64,000 nucleotides of DNA. Source: Dendrocalamus latiflorus (taxonomy: Eukaryota; Streptophyta; Magnoliopsida; Poales; Poaceae). The position numbers and the translations under genes are program-made. Where the stretch lies: the NCBI GenBank assembly GCA_017311315.1, contig CM029650.1, forward strand, positions 14,633,749-14,697,748, written 5' to 3'. The notes under the pieces were generated by a model. The model worked only from the letters and a program-made list of their open reading frames with translations, did not search any database and was not told the origin of the DNA. Position 1 is the stretch's first letter, and each line of letters opens with the position of its first letter. Shown here piece after piece: positions 33,273 through 45,611 of this stretch.

Positions 33273-35230
33273 TGTAATACCCCAAATGTTATTCGAGAGA
33301 GAATAGATTAATCGGGGAAAAAGGGCCAAATAGAAAAGAGTTTAACAGGGATTTTAGGGGGGATTTCTGTAAAACCATAGCAACCTGGGCCTGGGCCCTG
33401 GCCCAAGTGGTGGCCGGCCAAAGGGGGGAGGCACCCCTCCCCCAAATCCTAGCCGCCACCCCCTAAGCCCCCTCCTCTTTCTCCCTTGAGCCGCCACCTC
33501 CCTCTCCCCCTTGCGCCTCCCTTGTCCAGCAGCAGCAAAACCTCCTCCTCCTCCATTGAAGCCCCCTGCTGTTGGTGAAGGAGATCCCCTTTGCTACCGG
33601 TCGAGCGGAGGAAGGTGATCGATCGCCGGGAGGCATTTTGATCCGGAAGACGGAGAAGAGGAAGGGAAAAAGGGAAAAGGAAGGGAGAGAGAGATCGCGT
33701 GGTGTTCATCTTGTTGTTCAGTGATTTGTCAAAAGTAACCCCTATTTCCCCCGGTTAGATGCATATTTAATTGTTGTAGCAATGTCGGTATTGTGGTCTG
33801 CTCAGGACTGATTGTGTTAGATGGTCGTTTTGATATAGTTTTGTGTGGATTCAGTTCTGGACGTCTCCTAGAGTATTGTAAAGGACGTTTCCATCTTTCC
33901 ATGAAGTGCTAGAACACGTCGTTGGACCTCTGTAGCAGAAGTTATGATTTTATTAGTGGGACTGTTCTGCAGATTTGTGGGTTTTCTGTCTGGTTTTGGT
34001 AAATCGGGTTATGCGATTGGACAAAGGGAGACTTAGAGAAGCTCAGTATAATTAAAGTTGTAGATAATTGTCTCATATTTCCAAAAAGCTCAAGAACTCA
34101 TGATTCGAACACTTGTACTGAAAGTTATGGTATTTTTAGTACCTGTCCAGAGAACCCGACGTGAAATTGATGTTTTAGAAAACGGGCTTGTGCGTGTATA
34201 ATTTGGCCAATTCAGGGAGGTTCACCAGCTAGGTTTAGATGGAGAATTTAATTATCTTTCCAGAAAGTTTAAGAACACCTCATTCGGACTCCTATACCAA
34301 TAGATATGGATTTTTGAAGTTGACTGTTCACAGAGGGGACAGATAGACCCTTAGGATTTGGGGTTGAAGTTGAGTTAGACGTTTTTGAGGGTTCGTGATT
34401 GTTCTTTTTATATAGTTTTGGTCCACTACCGTTATCTTAGAATGCGTTATAATTATTATTCAGGTGGTGGATTGATCCCGGGGGCAGCACCTTCTGCACG
34501 TCCCTCGTCCTCTCGCGGTTAAGGCAAGTATAATGATGGTTTAAATTGATATTGTAGAATGTCAATGTTGGATTTATATTGTGAGCAATTGTGTTCATAG
34601 TTGTGATGAAGGAACACCTATTAATGTTCATGGTTGTTTGTAAGTTATGAATTTCATGAGTACTCCTTGTGCAAAGTTGTTGTGGATGCATGTTTTTATT
34701 AAACTGAGACCTTCATACTTATGCATCATGTTGGCTTATTCAAGTCTTGGTCATGTGATGACCAAGCATTTGCTGAGATCCCTGTCATGTTGTTGACGGG
34801 CTAAAGGTCCCCATACTTGCGGAGTATGGGCAATTGGTCCTTGTACCAGATGGTACAGGCATGGGTGTGCATCGACAGATGCACACTTTGCATTACCGGT
34901 AAAATGCAAAAGAGAAAGAGATAAAGATATTGTTGATCATACTGCATAGCATGATTTATATAAGTAATTGTTGGATGTTCTTATGAAATGGTGTTCATGT
35001 ATGTTCTTGTTACCTTTTGTTATACTTGCTGAGTCGTTGGACTCACTCTTGTTGTTTGTTGTGTTTTTAGGTACCTTTATGAGATTGGCATGCATGGGGA
35101 AAAGGAAGGATTAATCTTGTTGCACTTTGCACGATCAACCCATAATGGCAAGAAAGGAAGAAATTAAATAGTAGAAGAATGAACTACTTTAAGTATCTTT
35201 ATGATCATTGCTTGCTGAAAATTAAACTGT
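33273..35230 (+). mobile_element. Truncated gypsy-type LTR inserted in the copia 3' LTR
   Basis: It begins TGTAATACCCCAAATG, a common gypsy LTR start, where copia LTR homology stops. Homology resumes at AATCACCACTCCGCTCAG (about 35231). The layout (GA-rich leader, then TTGCTGAGTCGTTGGACTCAC) parallels the LTR at 48693-50795. No target duplication was found and the copia bases CTCAACGAGTACTTG are missing at the right junction, so the insertion was followed by a deletion. The right boundary is approximate. Confidence 0.6.
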
Positions 35231-35374
35231 AATCACCACTCCGCTCAGAACACTCAGGAATCACAATTACCGCTACCAACCATCAAACAACACATAACTA
35301 TCGAGTACCAACTACCGAGTACCGATCGCAATGTCTAAGACACTAAATCACAAAGTCTACAACAACCCTTCACC

Positions 35375-35500
35375 GAGTACTGTAGCAACAACTATCAAGT
35401 ACCGACCTGGTACTATAGCATCAACCATCGAGTACTGACCTGGTACTGTAGCATATATCATCGAGTACCGACTTGGTACTGTAGCACTAACCACCGACCG
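35375..35500. repeat. Minisatellite of about 36 bp in the copia LTR
   Basis: Units built on CATCGAGTACTGACCTGGTACTGTAGCA repeat three to four times with variation. A shorter version occurs in the other LTR (about 44500-44590). Confidence 0.75.
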
Positions 35501-36063
35501 GTTACCGTCACTTACGACTAGTCCACTGAAGCTCACGACCAATCAGACATGAGTACTTGAGGTACTTGAAGATCACAAGAATTTAAGTACTCGAAACCTA
35601 CGAGTACCGACCATGATGCCTATGACAACCAATCGCAAAGTCTAAGACTACCGATCATCAAAGTCTAAGACTGATCACAAAGCCTACGATTATGACAATA
35701 GTATGTAAAGTCTACGGCTATGATAACAGATTGTGAAGTGTACGGCTATCGATCACAAAAACACTGTAGCTAAGACCATCGAAAAGCACTGTAACCATGG
35801 TCAATTTGCCATGGTTGCCTTGCCGTGATTGTAAAAATGCTATGATTGAAATACCGTAATCAAAATGCCGTGGTCGCAACCTGAAATGGCCGAAGCCAGC
35901 CATGGTCATTCGACCTTGCTTGTCTGCTGTGGTCATTCTCTATCCAGAAAGCTCCAACAATAATAGTGCATTAACCAAACCTTTCACAACGCAAATTTCA
36001 ATACAACCCAAATATCAATTATTTATCACCACTAAATTTACAGCCAAACCATAAGGTCTAACA

Positions 36064-37920
36064 ATCTCCCTCTTGATGAATACATTGACAACACCTCAAA
36101 AAACTCTTAAATGAGAAAATTTGCGAAGAGAAAAAAAAATCAAAAGTTACAGATAACAGACCACAACAGAAAGAGCTACAAACCACAGCAAGAAGAGCTA
36201 GCAGACCATAGCAGAAAACCAAAAGCTCAGAAAACTCACCTTCAACACAAGATAGCAATTTTTCTCCCCAATCTCTACAAACTCTCTCCCTTTGGCAATG
36301 AAATCATCAAGAAATTCAGAGAGAATAATTCTAAAAAGGAGCTATGAGAGTAAACATCCATAAGCTTTGTAGATTATCCAAGTCATTTTGCATTGATTTA
36401 AGAAAGTACCCAAGCCATCTTTTTGAGTAGAGTTCTCAAGATCATATAAAGTCATGTACCATATAGCAAGTCAAAACAAGTCTTTAGCATGATTAAACAA
36501 ATTGGAGAAATGACAAGCATCTCAACAATGACTAAACCAATCTATAAAGAGAACAAAGGGGTATCACACCAAAAAGAGTAAGCCTAAAAGTGAAGCAAAC
36601 TTTACATCTAGATGAACTAACAGTCTCATATAGTAAGCCTAAAAGTGAAGCAAACTTTACATCTAGATGAACTAGCAGTCTTATATAGCAACCTATTGCT
36701 CCACACTCAATTCTTAAGCATGTAGCATACTTTTTTTTATGATGCCATCTTTGTAGCATACTTCTTTTAGATGGTGGCATGCTTAAAGCAAACTTCTTTT
36801 TGTTTGTGCACTTTTTGTGCTTTGTCTTTTTGTTTGACCATGACAAGCTTGAAGCATACATATTTTTAATCTTCCCTTTCTCATCTTTTCAATCTTCTCT
36901 TTCTCATTTTCATCATTTTTTATATAACATACAACTCGAGTGAATATAAAAGATTACAATATGGAACATGTGAGCCTCATAGCCAAGATTTAAAATAAGA
37001 CTCACAAATAAGCTAATCCTTTTAGATGAACATCGCAAAGTACTATCTATAATCGATCTAGTCAAAGTATTCTGCCATGTCATACTCTAGTTTAAATGTA
37101 GCGAATTGATTATAACTAATCATGATCAAAGCCACACATCATATGAGTAAATATGATAAAGAAAGCTCTACAACTCATTTGATCTCAATGGCTTGGACTT
37201 TTAAAATTTTTAAATAACAAGCTCCCCCTTAGAATTCCAAAAGATTCAACAAACCCAATTCACTTTGCAAAAGACCAAATAGGAAGAATTAGGCAATTTT
37301 GAGAGAAAAAGAGCAAACTGAAAAATGAACTCAATCAGGTGTAGGACAATATAACCTTTTCGACATGGTCTAACCAGAAGGTGAAAACTCCTGAAAGTTA
37401 TCAAAGAAAGTGAAGAACTATCAAGTATTCTAGTTAAGCAATGATGTAAAAGACTGGAATCCAATTAAACACATGTACACCATCACGTTAGCTGGTCTTA
37501 CATCAAAGAAAATATCGATATTACAGTACTGGGATTAGTGAAATAAGATTTAGGAAACTAGTACTGTGACACACGATGAATAGGAGCAGAAGCATGCACT
37601 AGTAAAGATTTAAATGAAGTATTAACATCTGCCAAATTTTGACCAGACAGTCATTGAGATATTAGTTCAACCATGAAGCGGTCTAATCTCCTTAGCAGAG
37701 CTGGTCTGATCGAATCGCATGGACACTACTGGTAAAAAATGATCTGACTACCTAAGTAAAGATGGTATGAGCCCCGGGAGGTCTAAACGAGTAGGCAATG
37801 CTGATCGAAAGTTTGGTCCAACCACACTGGTTTGACCACGAGAAACAGCTGGTCAAAAATCTTGTCTGACCACTCTAGTTCGACCATGAAAAACAACCGG
37901 TCGAATGTCTAGTCTAGCCT
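36064..37920 (-). other. Non-coding 3' internal region of the nested copia element
   Basis: No copia protease, integrase or RT is recognisable. It contains a tandem duplication of 55 bp (36577-36631 and 36632-36686, starting AGTAAGCCTAAAAGTGAAGC). Confidence 0.6.
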
Positions 37921-39727
37921 CGCTTGTTTGACCATGGGAATACTTCCTCACTCTGTCCTTCTTCTCTTTCTTTGCTTTTCTAAAGCAGAATTGAATCAAA
38001 TGACCGACTTTACCACAATGAATGGACTAATACTTGACTTGGTAGCACTCAGTTTGGTAGAGATCGCTTTTGCACAACCAGTAGATCTAAAGACAACTTA
38101 TTTTGGTTTAGACTCTACTTCAAATTTTCCTAGTTTGAGTACCTTGACAACTTTAGGAGGATTTTTCTTAGCATGCTCAATGAAATTAAATCCTACACCA
38201 TGATTTTTCACACTTGTTTTTGACTTGTCTAGGAGTATATTCAAATTCTTCTTGCCAAATGAGAACCTCTCTAAAGTGTTCTTAAGGTACTCGTTTTTTC
38301 TAGCCAGTGAGGTACAAGTTGTGCAATTAACAGATTCTATCACATGATTCCTGGAAGCACTAGATTGAGCCAATATTTCTTTTTTAGCAAATTCCTTCAA
38401 CTGCGCAATTAGAGCATCAATTTCGATATTTAACTTAGAACAGTTAGAGCAAGAAAGATTTTCATGATAAAGCATTTTTTGAATTGATTTCTGAGATAAA
38501 TTAAGTCTAACTTCTAACAATTTACAATTAGAGCAAGTTTAGTTTGAGCATTTGAAATACTTATCTCCAAGCATGTAGAAGAAATAGATTGAGCTTTTGA
38601 ATTTCATCACTTGCAAGATTTAACTTTTCATCGCAAGAGTAGTGTGCCAATCTAGCAGACTGTAACTTAGAACATAAAACTTGATAAGACTCACAAGATT
38701 CATTATCAGGAATAGAAGCTCCAAGTCTATGAATTTCAGAATTTATGCTCTCAACAACAAAATCATGATTTTTAATTTTTTTTATACTTCTTGAGCTCCT
38801 CTATCAATCTAAACATAACACGAGATAAATCTACATGAGAAGGTTTTACTTCATTAGGATCACTGTAGACATCATCTTTGGCTTCTTGCCATTGCCCTCA
38901 TCGTCACTTCTAGAATCATCATCACTCAAATCAATCTCATCAAGTGCTGATTTATTTTGTTGGCCATGCTGCGATAATTGCGCTTCTTGTTTAGATCAAT
39001 CCTGACTTGAGAGTGGCGAGTTGGTGAATTGTCATTCTTGACCTCCTTGCTCCTTAGTTTGGGGCAATTTATCTTCATGTGATTTTGCTCACCATGTTCA
39101 TAGCATCTGATTGGACCTCATCTATACCTTGATCTGATGTTATTAATCACCTTGGTCACTCTGTTGGACATAAGTTCCAGCTACTCTTCTGGAATCTCCT
39201 CTAACTGTTTATCTAAAATAGATCGATAGTCGTGACTAATACATTCCAAACAGACATATCCAAATCATTTAAAATTTGACGACCATTGTCAGAATCAAAG
39301 TATGCAACATCAACAGATTACAAAAAGTGATCAAAAAGTGCATCAACTAATTCTCCAAGTTTCATCTCAAATTTAGAATTCTCCCTTCTGAATTGGTTCT
39401 GTTGAACACCTTTAACAACTTTAGAACCTTCATGACAATCAGCTAGAGTAGAATAGATTTTATTTGCAGATTTAATTTGAGCAATTTTGACAAACTCGTT
39501 TCTATTTAAACCTTGCAATAAGATATTTCAAGCCTTAGCATCAGCTTCAACATTAATAGTATTTTCAATAGTAACAACAGGAGACACTATATATGAATTC
39601 TCAACTTTTTGCCAAATAGCGTTACCTTGTGCTTGTAGAAAAATCTCTATGCATGTTTCCCATAGAGATAATCTGATCCATCAAAAAACGGTGGCTTGCT
39701 AAAGAACCGATCCCGATCTGATGCCAT
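37921..39727 (-). pseudogene. Copia gag (UBN2-type with zinc knuckles), broken
   Basis: A minus-strand ATG at 39727 (MASDRDRFFSKPPFFDGSDY) follows the primer site. The UBN2-like region includes LNRNEFVKIAQIKSANKIYS and LADCHEGSKVVKGVQQNQF. A zinc knuckle (CYEHGEQNHMKINC, first CxxC altered) lies near 39075-39120. A long open segment (38520-38098) reads NCTTCTSLARKNEYLKNTLE and HAKKNPPKVVKVLK, typical of SIRE/Maximus-like gag tails. A second knuckle-like CGKVGHLIQFC follows. Stops are scattered throughout. Confidence 0.82.
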
Positions 39728-39750
39728 TGCAACTTGGCTCTGATACCACT

Positions 39751-42700
39751 TGCAGGATCGAGTATAGCAATCAGAGGGGGTGAATGATTATCGTGTAACA
39801 GGCCAGGTTTTTATAAGAAAATAATAGTAGTAAAAATAAGTTTTTAAAAAATAAGAGTTTTGGTTGCCTAAATTTTATTTTTGATTTGCCCTAATTTTTC
39901 TTGTTTTAAAAATGTTGGATTTGAAAAGTAATTTAGGTAAAAACATAAAAATATTATTAAATAAAAGATATTATGATTTTCTATAAAAAAATCCTATTTC
40001 AAATTAAATATTTGGAAGCATTTGGCATTTATCTGGATTTTCTATGTTTTTCTAGATTTTAAAAATCAATTTCAAAGCTATAAAGTATTTTGTAAAAATT
40101 AAAAGATCAACTTTAAGTCGGAAATTTTTTTCCTATGTCTAAATTATCTCTAGGAATATCTGTGAATGTTTCTAGAATTTTTAGACTTTATTTCCTATTT
40201 CCTAAGTGTTTTTGAAAGTTTGTGAAAATCTAAATCTAATTTTAAACCCTCTCTCTTCTCGGACTGACAAGTGTCATACCCAGATCCAATCTTCCGCACC
40301 CGATTAAATATTGGCCCCCCATCTTCGTTTAACCCACTCCATCTCCATCCGACGGCCTGTATTCAATCTGGGCTGCCCGATTTGATACCATTCCTGGTCC
40401 ATGAACCCAGTTCACTATGGACAAAGTCCGCAAAATCCACTTGTCAGTCAAATATAATTCTTTTCCTTTTGAAAAATAAATCGGTGGAAAAATCATTGAC
40501 GTCACCTTGACGTCATAAATCTCTTTTCCTGAAGAAAAATAATTCAATTCCTTGCTGACGTCATAATCTTTCGTTTTTAGTACAAAAATAATAAATCTCC
40601 TTTTCCCTTTTTGTCAGTTTCAAATTTCTAGAAGCCCTTTCTCCTTCATCCTAACTCAGATTGAGCTTGTTCAAAATTTTAAATTCTTCAAAAATCCTAA
40701 TCTATCCATTTCTATCCACTTTTCAAATTTTCAGAGTCTGTTTGAAATTTATTTGGATTAAATTATAGCTTAGAAAATAAAAAATATTTTAAATGATTAA
40801 AATAAACTTCAATTAAATCCGAAATTGTTTTATTTGATCTTTTCAGATTCCAAGGATTTTTGTAAAATTTTCTTGAATTTTTTGAATTTATTTTATTTTT
40901 GAAAAAAAATATTTTTTTCTTTACATTTTCTCTCTCCTCACTTTCTTCTTCTTCCAATTGTCTGTCCCGAGCACGCATGTGCGCAGTCAACTTGAACGCG
41001 TTTTTGAAGCTCTTCAAACCCGTGATTGCCTCCGTGATTTTTTGCGCAATCAAGGGCATTCAATCCCTCTCATCAAGACTCTTCTATTTCCAACCTTTGC
41101 CCTAATTTTGTGCACACATTTCGCCGGAATGTGCCATGCCACCGAAATACATGCCGAATTGATCTCCTCATCCGGTCCACCTCCGCCACTATAAAAGGGA
41201 GCATTGGGTGCCCCTACTCATTCGCATTCCCCCCAAAAATCTCAAGTCCTCCCTCCCTTCCTCCTTGCCGCAATCGGCATTTTTCTCTTGCCAACCGAAC
41301 GGCGCTCCTTGGCCGTTTGTGCCACCTACAGTGATTTTAGCTACCATTGACCACATCACCGGCTTCGCCTTCGCGCGTTCTACATGGTGCTTCCCTCGCC
41401 TTCACCGGAGCTTCGCCAGAGCACTATGGCCAAATCACGCCGTCGTGTCTCTCATCGCCATCGGCCGACCGTGCTTGTTCCACCACAACAGAGGTGAGCA
41501 TTGTGTTCCCCGTGTTCTCCTCTTAGTTTACCCGCAAACCTCACCCGGTATCTCCTCTCCGTTTGCCCGGAATGCCGACGTCAACCCGTCGGTCGCCGAA
41601 GGTCTTCTCCACCATGTTCCGCCACCATCCTATGTTTTTTGGCCGAGCCATCTATACCGTTGAGTTCACGTCGACGCGTTCTATATCGTGCTTCCATCGT
41701 CATCACATGAAGATCCCCGAGTCCTCGCCGACCTTGTCGAGCCACGACACCAAAATCGTGTCTTCGCGTACACCACTTTTTCGGCGAGCTATTTGATTTT
41801 TTGTTCATGCCATATCGTGTCCTAGCCTCTAAGAAATTTATCTACCATTTTTACTTAATTGTTTGTGGAGCCAATTGTCAGAAATTGAGCTTTCCGCGGA
41901 AACGGCCGTTTTTGACTTCTCGACGTCGATTCGTCGCCTCCGTTAAGTTTTAGCCTATGCCATCACCTCTGTAAGACTTGTCTCATCGCGTTCTACGCTG
42001 TGTTTCCCTCCTTTCCTTGAAAAACTGTCCACAATTTTTTGCCTCTGACACCTAGCCATTGCCGCCTAAGCCATCTCATATTCCCATCTATCCTGTGATG
42101 CTTTCTCCAATTCTTTCACGTCAAAACGTATCAAACCATCCAAGGTAGCTACCTTCCAAGTGGTTTTAGATTCGCTTCACCGAGGACCAAGATATCAAGT
42201 TTTTCCTTTTTCTCTACTATCGTCATTCAAACGTCACTTGTATCATCTCCGATGAATTTTCAGCTTAGACAATAATTTTCCTAGCTTCACCATACCGTGT
42301 TCTACCCCGTGCTCACCCTACATCTCCACGTTTCATACCTGGGTACTATCTCTCTCCAACCTGTCGTTGTCACTATCATGTCGTCATTGCTGTTTTTCTC
42401 TCACCGCTGGTGATTACCGCCATTCCTCGCCGCCGTACCCGCGTCACCACCTTCGCCTCAATGCCGGGGTTCCATTTTGCCTGTTCGCTGGCCACCTCGC
42501 AGCCAACCGATACTGTACTATTCAAAAAGTAATTCTCGGATTTTGTTATCATTTATTATGATATCCAAAACTTCCATATATTCATTCTCCCTCATATGAA
42601 CTCCGAATCCGTTGATTCTTTCTCCTAAATTTATCTAAAATCATAATCTATCTGTTAATATATATCTTATAATTTTTGGATTTTAATTGAATTTATTCGC

Positions 42701-45231
42701 TTTGGTTCTGCGCGTGTAGACTGCGACGATTCGGAAGAATTCGACGACGATTCACACCAGACTGTAGAACAAGGCAAGTCACACATCTTGATCATGTTGA
42801 TCCTAGTTTATGAAATAAAATTATGTTGTTTTAAATTATTCTGCATGCATATTTTTATTCAATGTATTTCAATTCCAGTTTTAAATATAGTTAATGCCTA
42901 CTTGTTAATTCCTCCATTGACATTGAATTGAATTCCTCGATACCTTGTCACCTTAGAATCAAACTCTAGTTAGTACACTAGTATTGGCTAGAGAGTTTCA
43001 TATCAAATGCTTAGACCTGCTTAGACATAATCTTGTTTTGGGATACCTTTTCACATAAAATGAAGCTTTTCAAATATATTCTTGACTTCGGTGAGTCAAG
43101 GAGGTTTATGAAATATTTTCAAAACAAAATGTAAAATCTGGTTTAGACTTGGGCTAATGGTTAGGTGGTGAGTGCAGGCATGCACTATTGTTCGGTGACA
43201 CAGTGTTGATTGTCGGACACAGGGGGGACCGATCTGTGAGCTACTATTGCAAAGACCTATCGTACTACCACAAGACTGGTATGGGACAGTCCTGGCTGAA
43301 TAATTTGCGTGTACCAACCTGAGTTATGTCGTAGGTTGAAAGTGAGCGTGGCGTAGGCCATGAGAAGTCTCACTCGGCTCAAGAGGGGGTCCCGGTCTGG
43401 TGGATTCCTTACTGGGGTGAGAACTTAGTGTTGGCTTGGCCAGGTTGAAGGCTTTGCATTGTAAAGGCCTTGTCATGATCTCCTCGCCGCACACCTTAGG
43501 CAGTGTATTAATCCGGTGGCAATATGGGATGATCATGTCTTGTGGGTAAATCTGTACAACCTCTGCAGAGTGTATAATCTATCCTGGATAGCTGTGCCCA
43601 TGGTCATGGGCATGCTGAGTAAAGTTTTTCATAGATTGGACTTTGTTTTTTCAAAATGGTTTATAAAAACCTTAAGGATGGATGGAATCCATGAGAGATT
43701 AGAAGCGTGTGGATGGATGAAATCCATACGAGATCTTTTGAAAAAGATAGTCTGGGTGGGATGCCCGTGGTTAGGTTAGTGTTTGGCCGGTGCCTGCACT
43801 AACGATATTAATTTCATTTATAATTATTATTTTTACTTACTGTATTAAATTCAGCAATTTCAATCTATTTACTGTATTTCTTTAAATGCTGCTTTACGCT
43901 CAAATAACCCTATATGCCTTCCTTTGTTGCCTTTATCATTCTGATGCATTTCTCCATGTGACTTGCGGAGTACAAGTTTGTACTCACCTTGCTATCTCCA
44001 CACAGATGAAGACGAGTTCAACTACGGTGAAGATTTGGACGAGTAGGCCGCATCTTACTATCGTTTGCCTGTGGGCAGACTCAGTGGGCTTCTTTCGCTG
44101 CTTATATTTAATTTTGGCTTATGTGCCATTGATGTAAACTTTGGCCATCAGGCCCATATTCAGTTAAATAAAGTTTGTTATTATGCATGATATTTATCTT
44201 TGTTATCACTGTGTGCACTAGCTGATCCTGGACTAGTGCGATTAACATAGAGGGTTTTCGAAGTTGTTGCTCTGGGATCCGACATATCGCCTTAGATCAC
44301 TCATTATGACCACTAACTCAACGAGTACTTGAAAAAACAAGTACTCAGGAATTACCATTACTCTGCTCAGAACACTCGGGAATCACAAGTACTGCTACCA
44401 ACCATCAAACAACATAGAACTATCGAGTACTGACTACCAAGTACCTATCGCAATGTCTAAGACACCAGATCACAAAGTCTATAGCTACCCATCACTGAGT
44501 ACTGTAGCAACGACTATCAAGTACCAACCTGGTACTGTAGCACCGACAATCGAGTGTTGACCTGGTACTGTAGCACCGACCACCGACTGGTCCACTAAAG
44601 CTCACAACTAATTAGACACGAGTACTCAAGGTACTCAAAGATCACAAGAACAGAAGTACTCGAAGCCTATGAGTACCGACCATGAAGTCTATGGTAACCG
44701 ATCATAAAGTCTATGACTATCGGTCATCAAAGTCTTAAGACTACTGATCATGAAGCCTACGATTATGACAACATTCTATAAAAGTCTACGACTATGACAA
44801 CAGATTGCGAAGTGTATGACTATCGATCACAAAAACACTATAGCTACGACCATCGAAAAGCACTGTAGTCATGGCCAGTTCACTATAACTCACCGTCATC
44901 AACCAAGTAAGGTCATTTTGCCGTGGTCGATGAGCCATGGTCGATTTGCGTGGTCAACCTATTGTGATCGTTTAAATGCCATGATCAAAATGCTACGGTT
45001 GAAATGTCATGGTCGAAGCTTGACATGGTCGAAATACCATGGTCGAAGCCAGCTGTGGTCGACTTACCATGGTCATTCGACCTTGCTTGTCTGCTGTGGT
45101 CATTTTCTATCCTGAAAACTCCAACAACAATAGCTTATTGACCAGATCTTTGACAAATGCAAATTTTAATACAACCCAAATATCATTTATTCATCACCAC
45201 TAAATTTACGACAAAACCACATGGTCTAACA
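39751..45231 (-). repeat. 5' LTR of the nested copia element, split by a gypsy solo LTR
   Basis: The segments 39751-39793 and 44290-45231 make a net LTR of about 985 bp once the solo LTR and one duplication copy are removed. It lacks the roughly 960-bp block seen in the 3' LTR at 32287-33243. Confidence 0.85.
39794..44284 (+). mobile_element. Gypsy solo LTR, 4.49 kb, nested in the copia 5' LTR
   Basis: It starts TGTAACAGGCC and ends GGGATCCGACA, with the duplication TATCG at 39789-39793 and 44285-44289. No internal sequence is present, so it is a solo LTR left by LTR-LTR recombination. Its last 1.5 kb is collinear with the LTRs at 24380-27667 and 45612-48692 (opposite strand). Its first part is 1.2-1.4 kb longer than theirs. 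Open frames at 41-41.8 kb and 42.4 kb have no recognisable domain. Confidence 0.9.
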
Positions 45232-45236
45232 AGCTT

Positions 45237-45420
45237 CGTCCAATGTATTGTCGAAGATTAGCACTTCTACTCTCCAGCGCTCCTGGTTGCCGTAGGACTG
45301 GAGATAACCTTGGTAGATGGGTCAAGCCTTGAATCTCAGCTTCTGAAGGAGCTCCCAAAGATGGGTGGCTAGGAAACCAGCTTGGACACCATGGGTTATC
45401 TTAGTGGGAGTCTCGGGCAT
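45237..45420 (-). pseudogene. Gypsy gag, 5' fragment
   Basis: On the minus strand ATG at 45420 directly follows an acceptor-like TTTTCAG and encodes MPETPTKITHGVQAGFLATH and LWELLQKLRF before an in-frame stop. It ends at the copia duplication AGCTT. The other part of gag begins at 32238. Confidence 0.8.
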
Positions 45421-45611
45421 CTGAAAATTGAAAAGAGGAAAGAGTTAGAAAATAATTTTTAATTAGGAAAAGTAGCTGAGTAAGAGGAAGAGAGGGACGT
45501 TTTTTATGAGAACCTTTGAAATTATACTTTATAAAATAAGTACTTAGGGGAAACTAGTTCTAGTCTATCTACGATCACATCTTAGAGTCATCGCGGCTCT
45601 GATACCATCTC
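45421..45611 (-). other. Gypsy 5' leader with primer binding site
   Basis: The complement of 45596-45607 is TGGTATCAGAGC, the Met-tRNA primer site, 4 nt from the LTR end. The leader then runs to the gag ATG. Confidence 0.85.

Larger units (their letters stand above)
32244..36063 (-). repeat. 3' LTR of the nested copia element, with an LTR inserted
   Basis: It pairs with 39751-45231. It contains an extra block at about 32287-33243 that is absent from the other LTR, and the inserted LTR fragment 33273-about 35230. Confidence 0.82.
32244..45231 (-). mobile_element. Minus-strand Ty1/copia element nested in the gypsy gag gene
   Basis: It is flanked on both sides by the 5-bp duplication AGCTT (32239-32243 and 45232-45236). 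On the minus strand both LTRs begin TGTTAGACC and end near GATC(C)T(A/G)CA. A Met-tRNA primer site (TGGTATCAGAGCCAAG, 39733-39748) follows the 5' LTR by 2 nt, and a polypurine tract (AAGAGGGAGAT) precedes the 3' LTR. The internal region (36064-39750) holds gag remains only. Protease, integrase and RT are absent. Each LTR has itself been invaded by gypsy LTR sequence. Confidence 0.93.

Noticed and set aside
41110..41810. Overlapping open frames in the 4.5-kb solo LTR
   Set aside because: No domain found; they lie within an LTR with a clear target duplication and occur in several frames at once.
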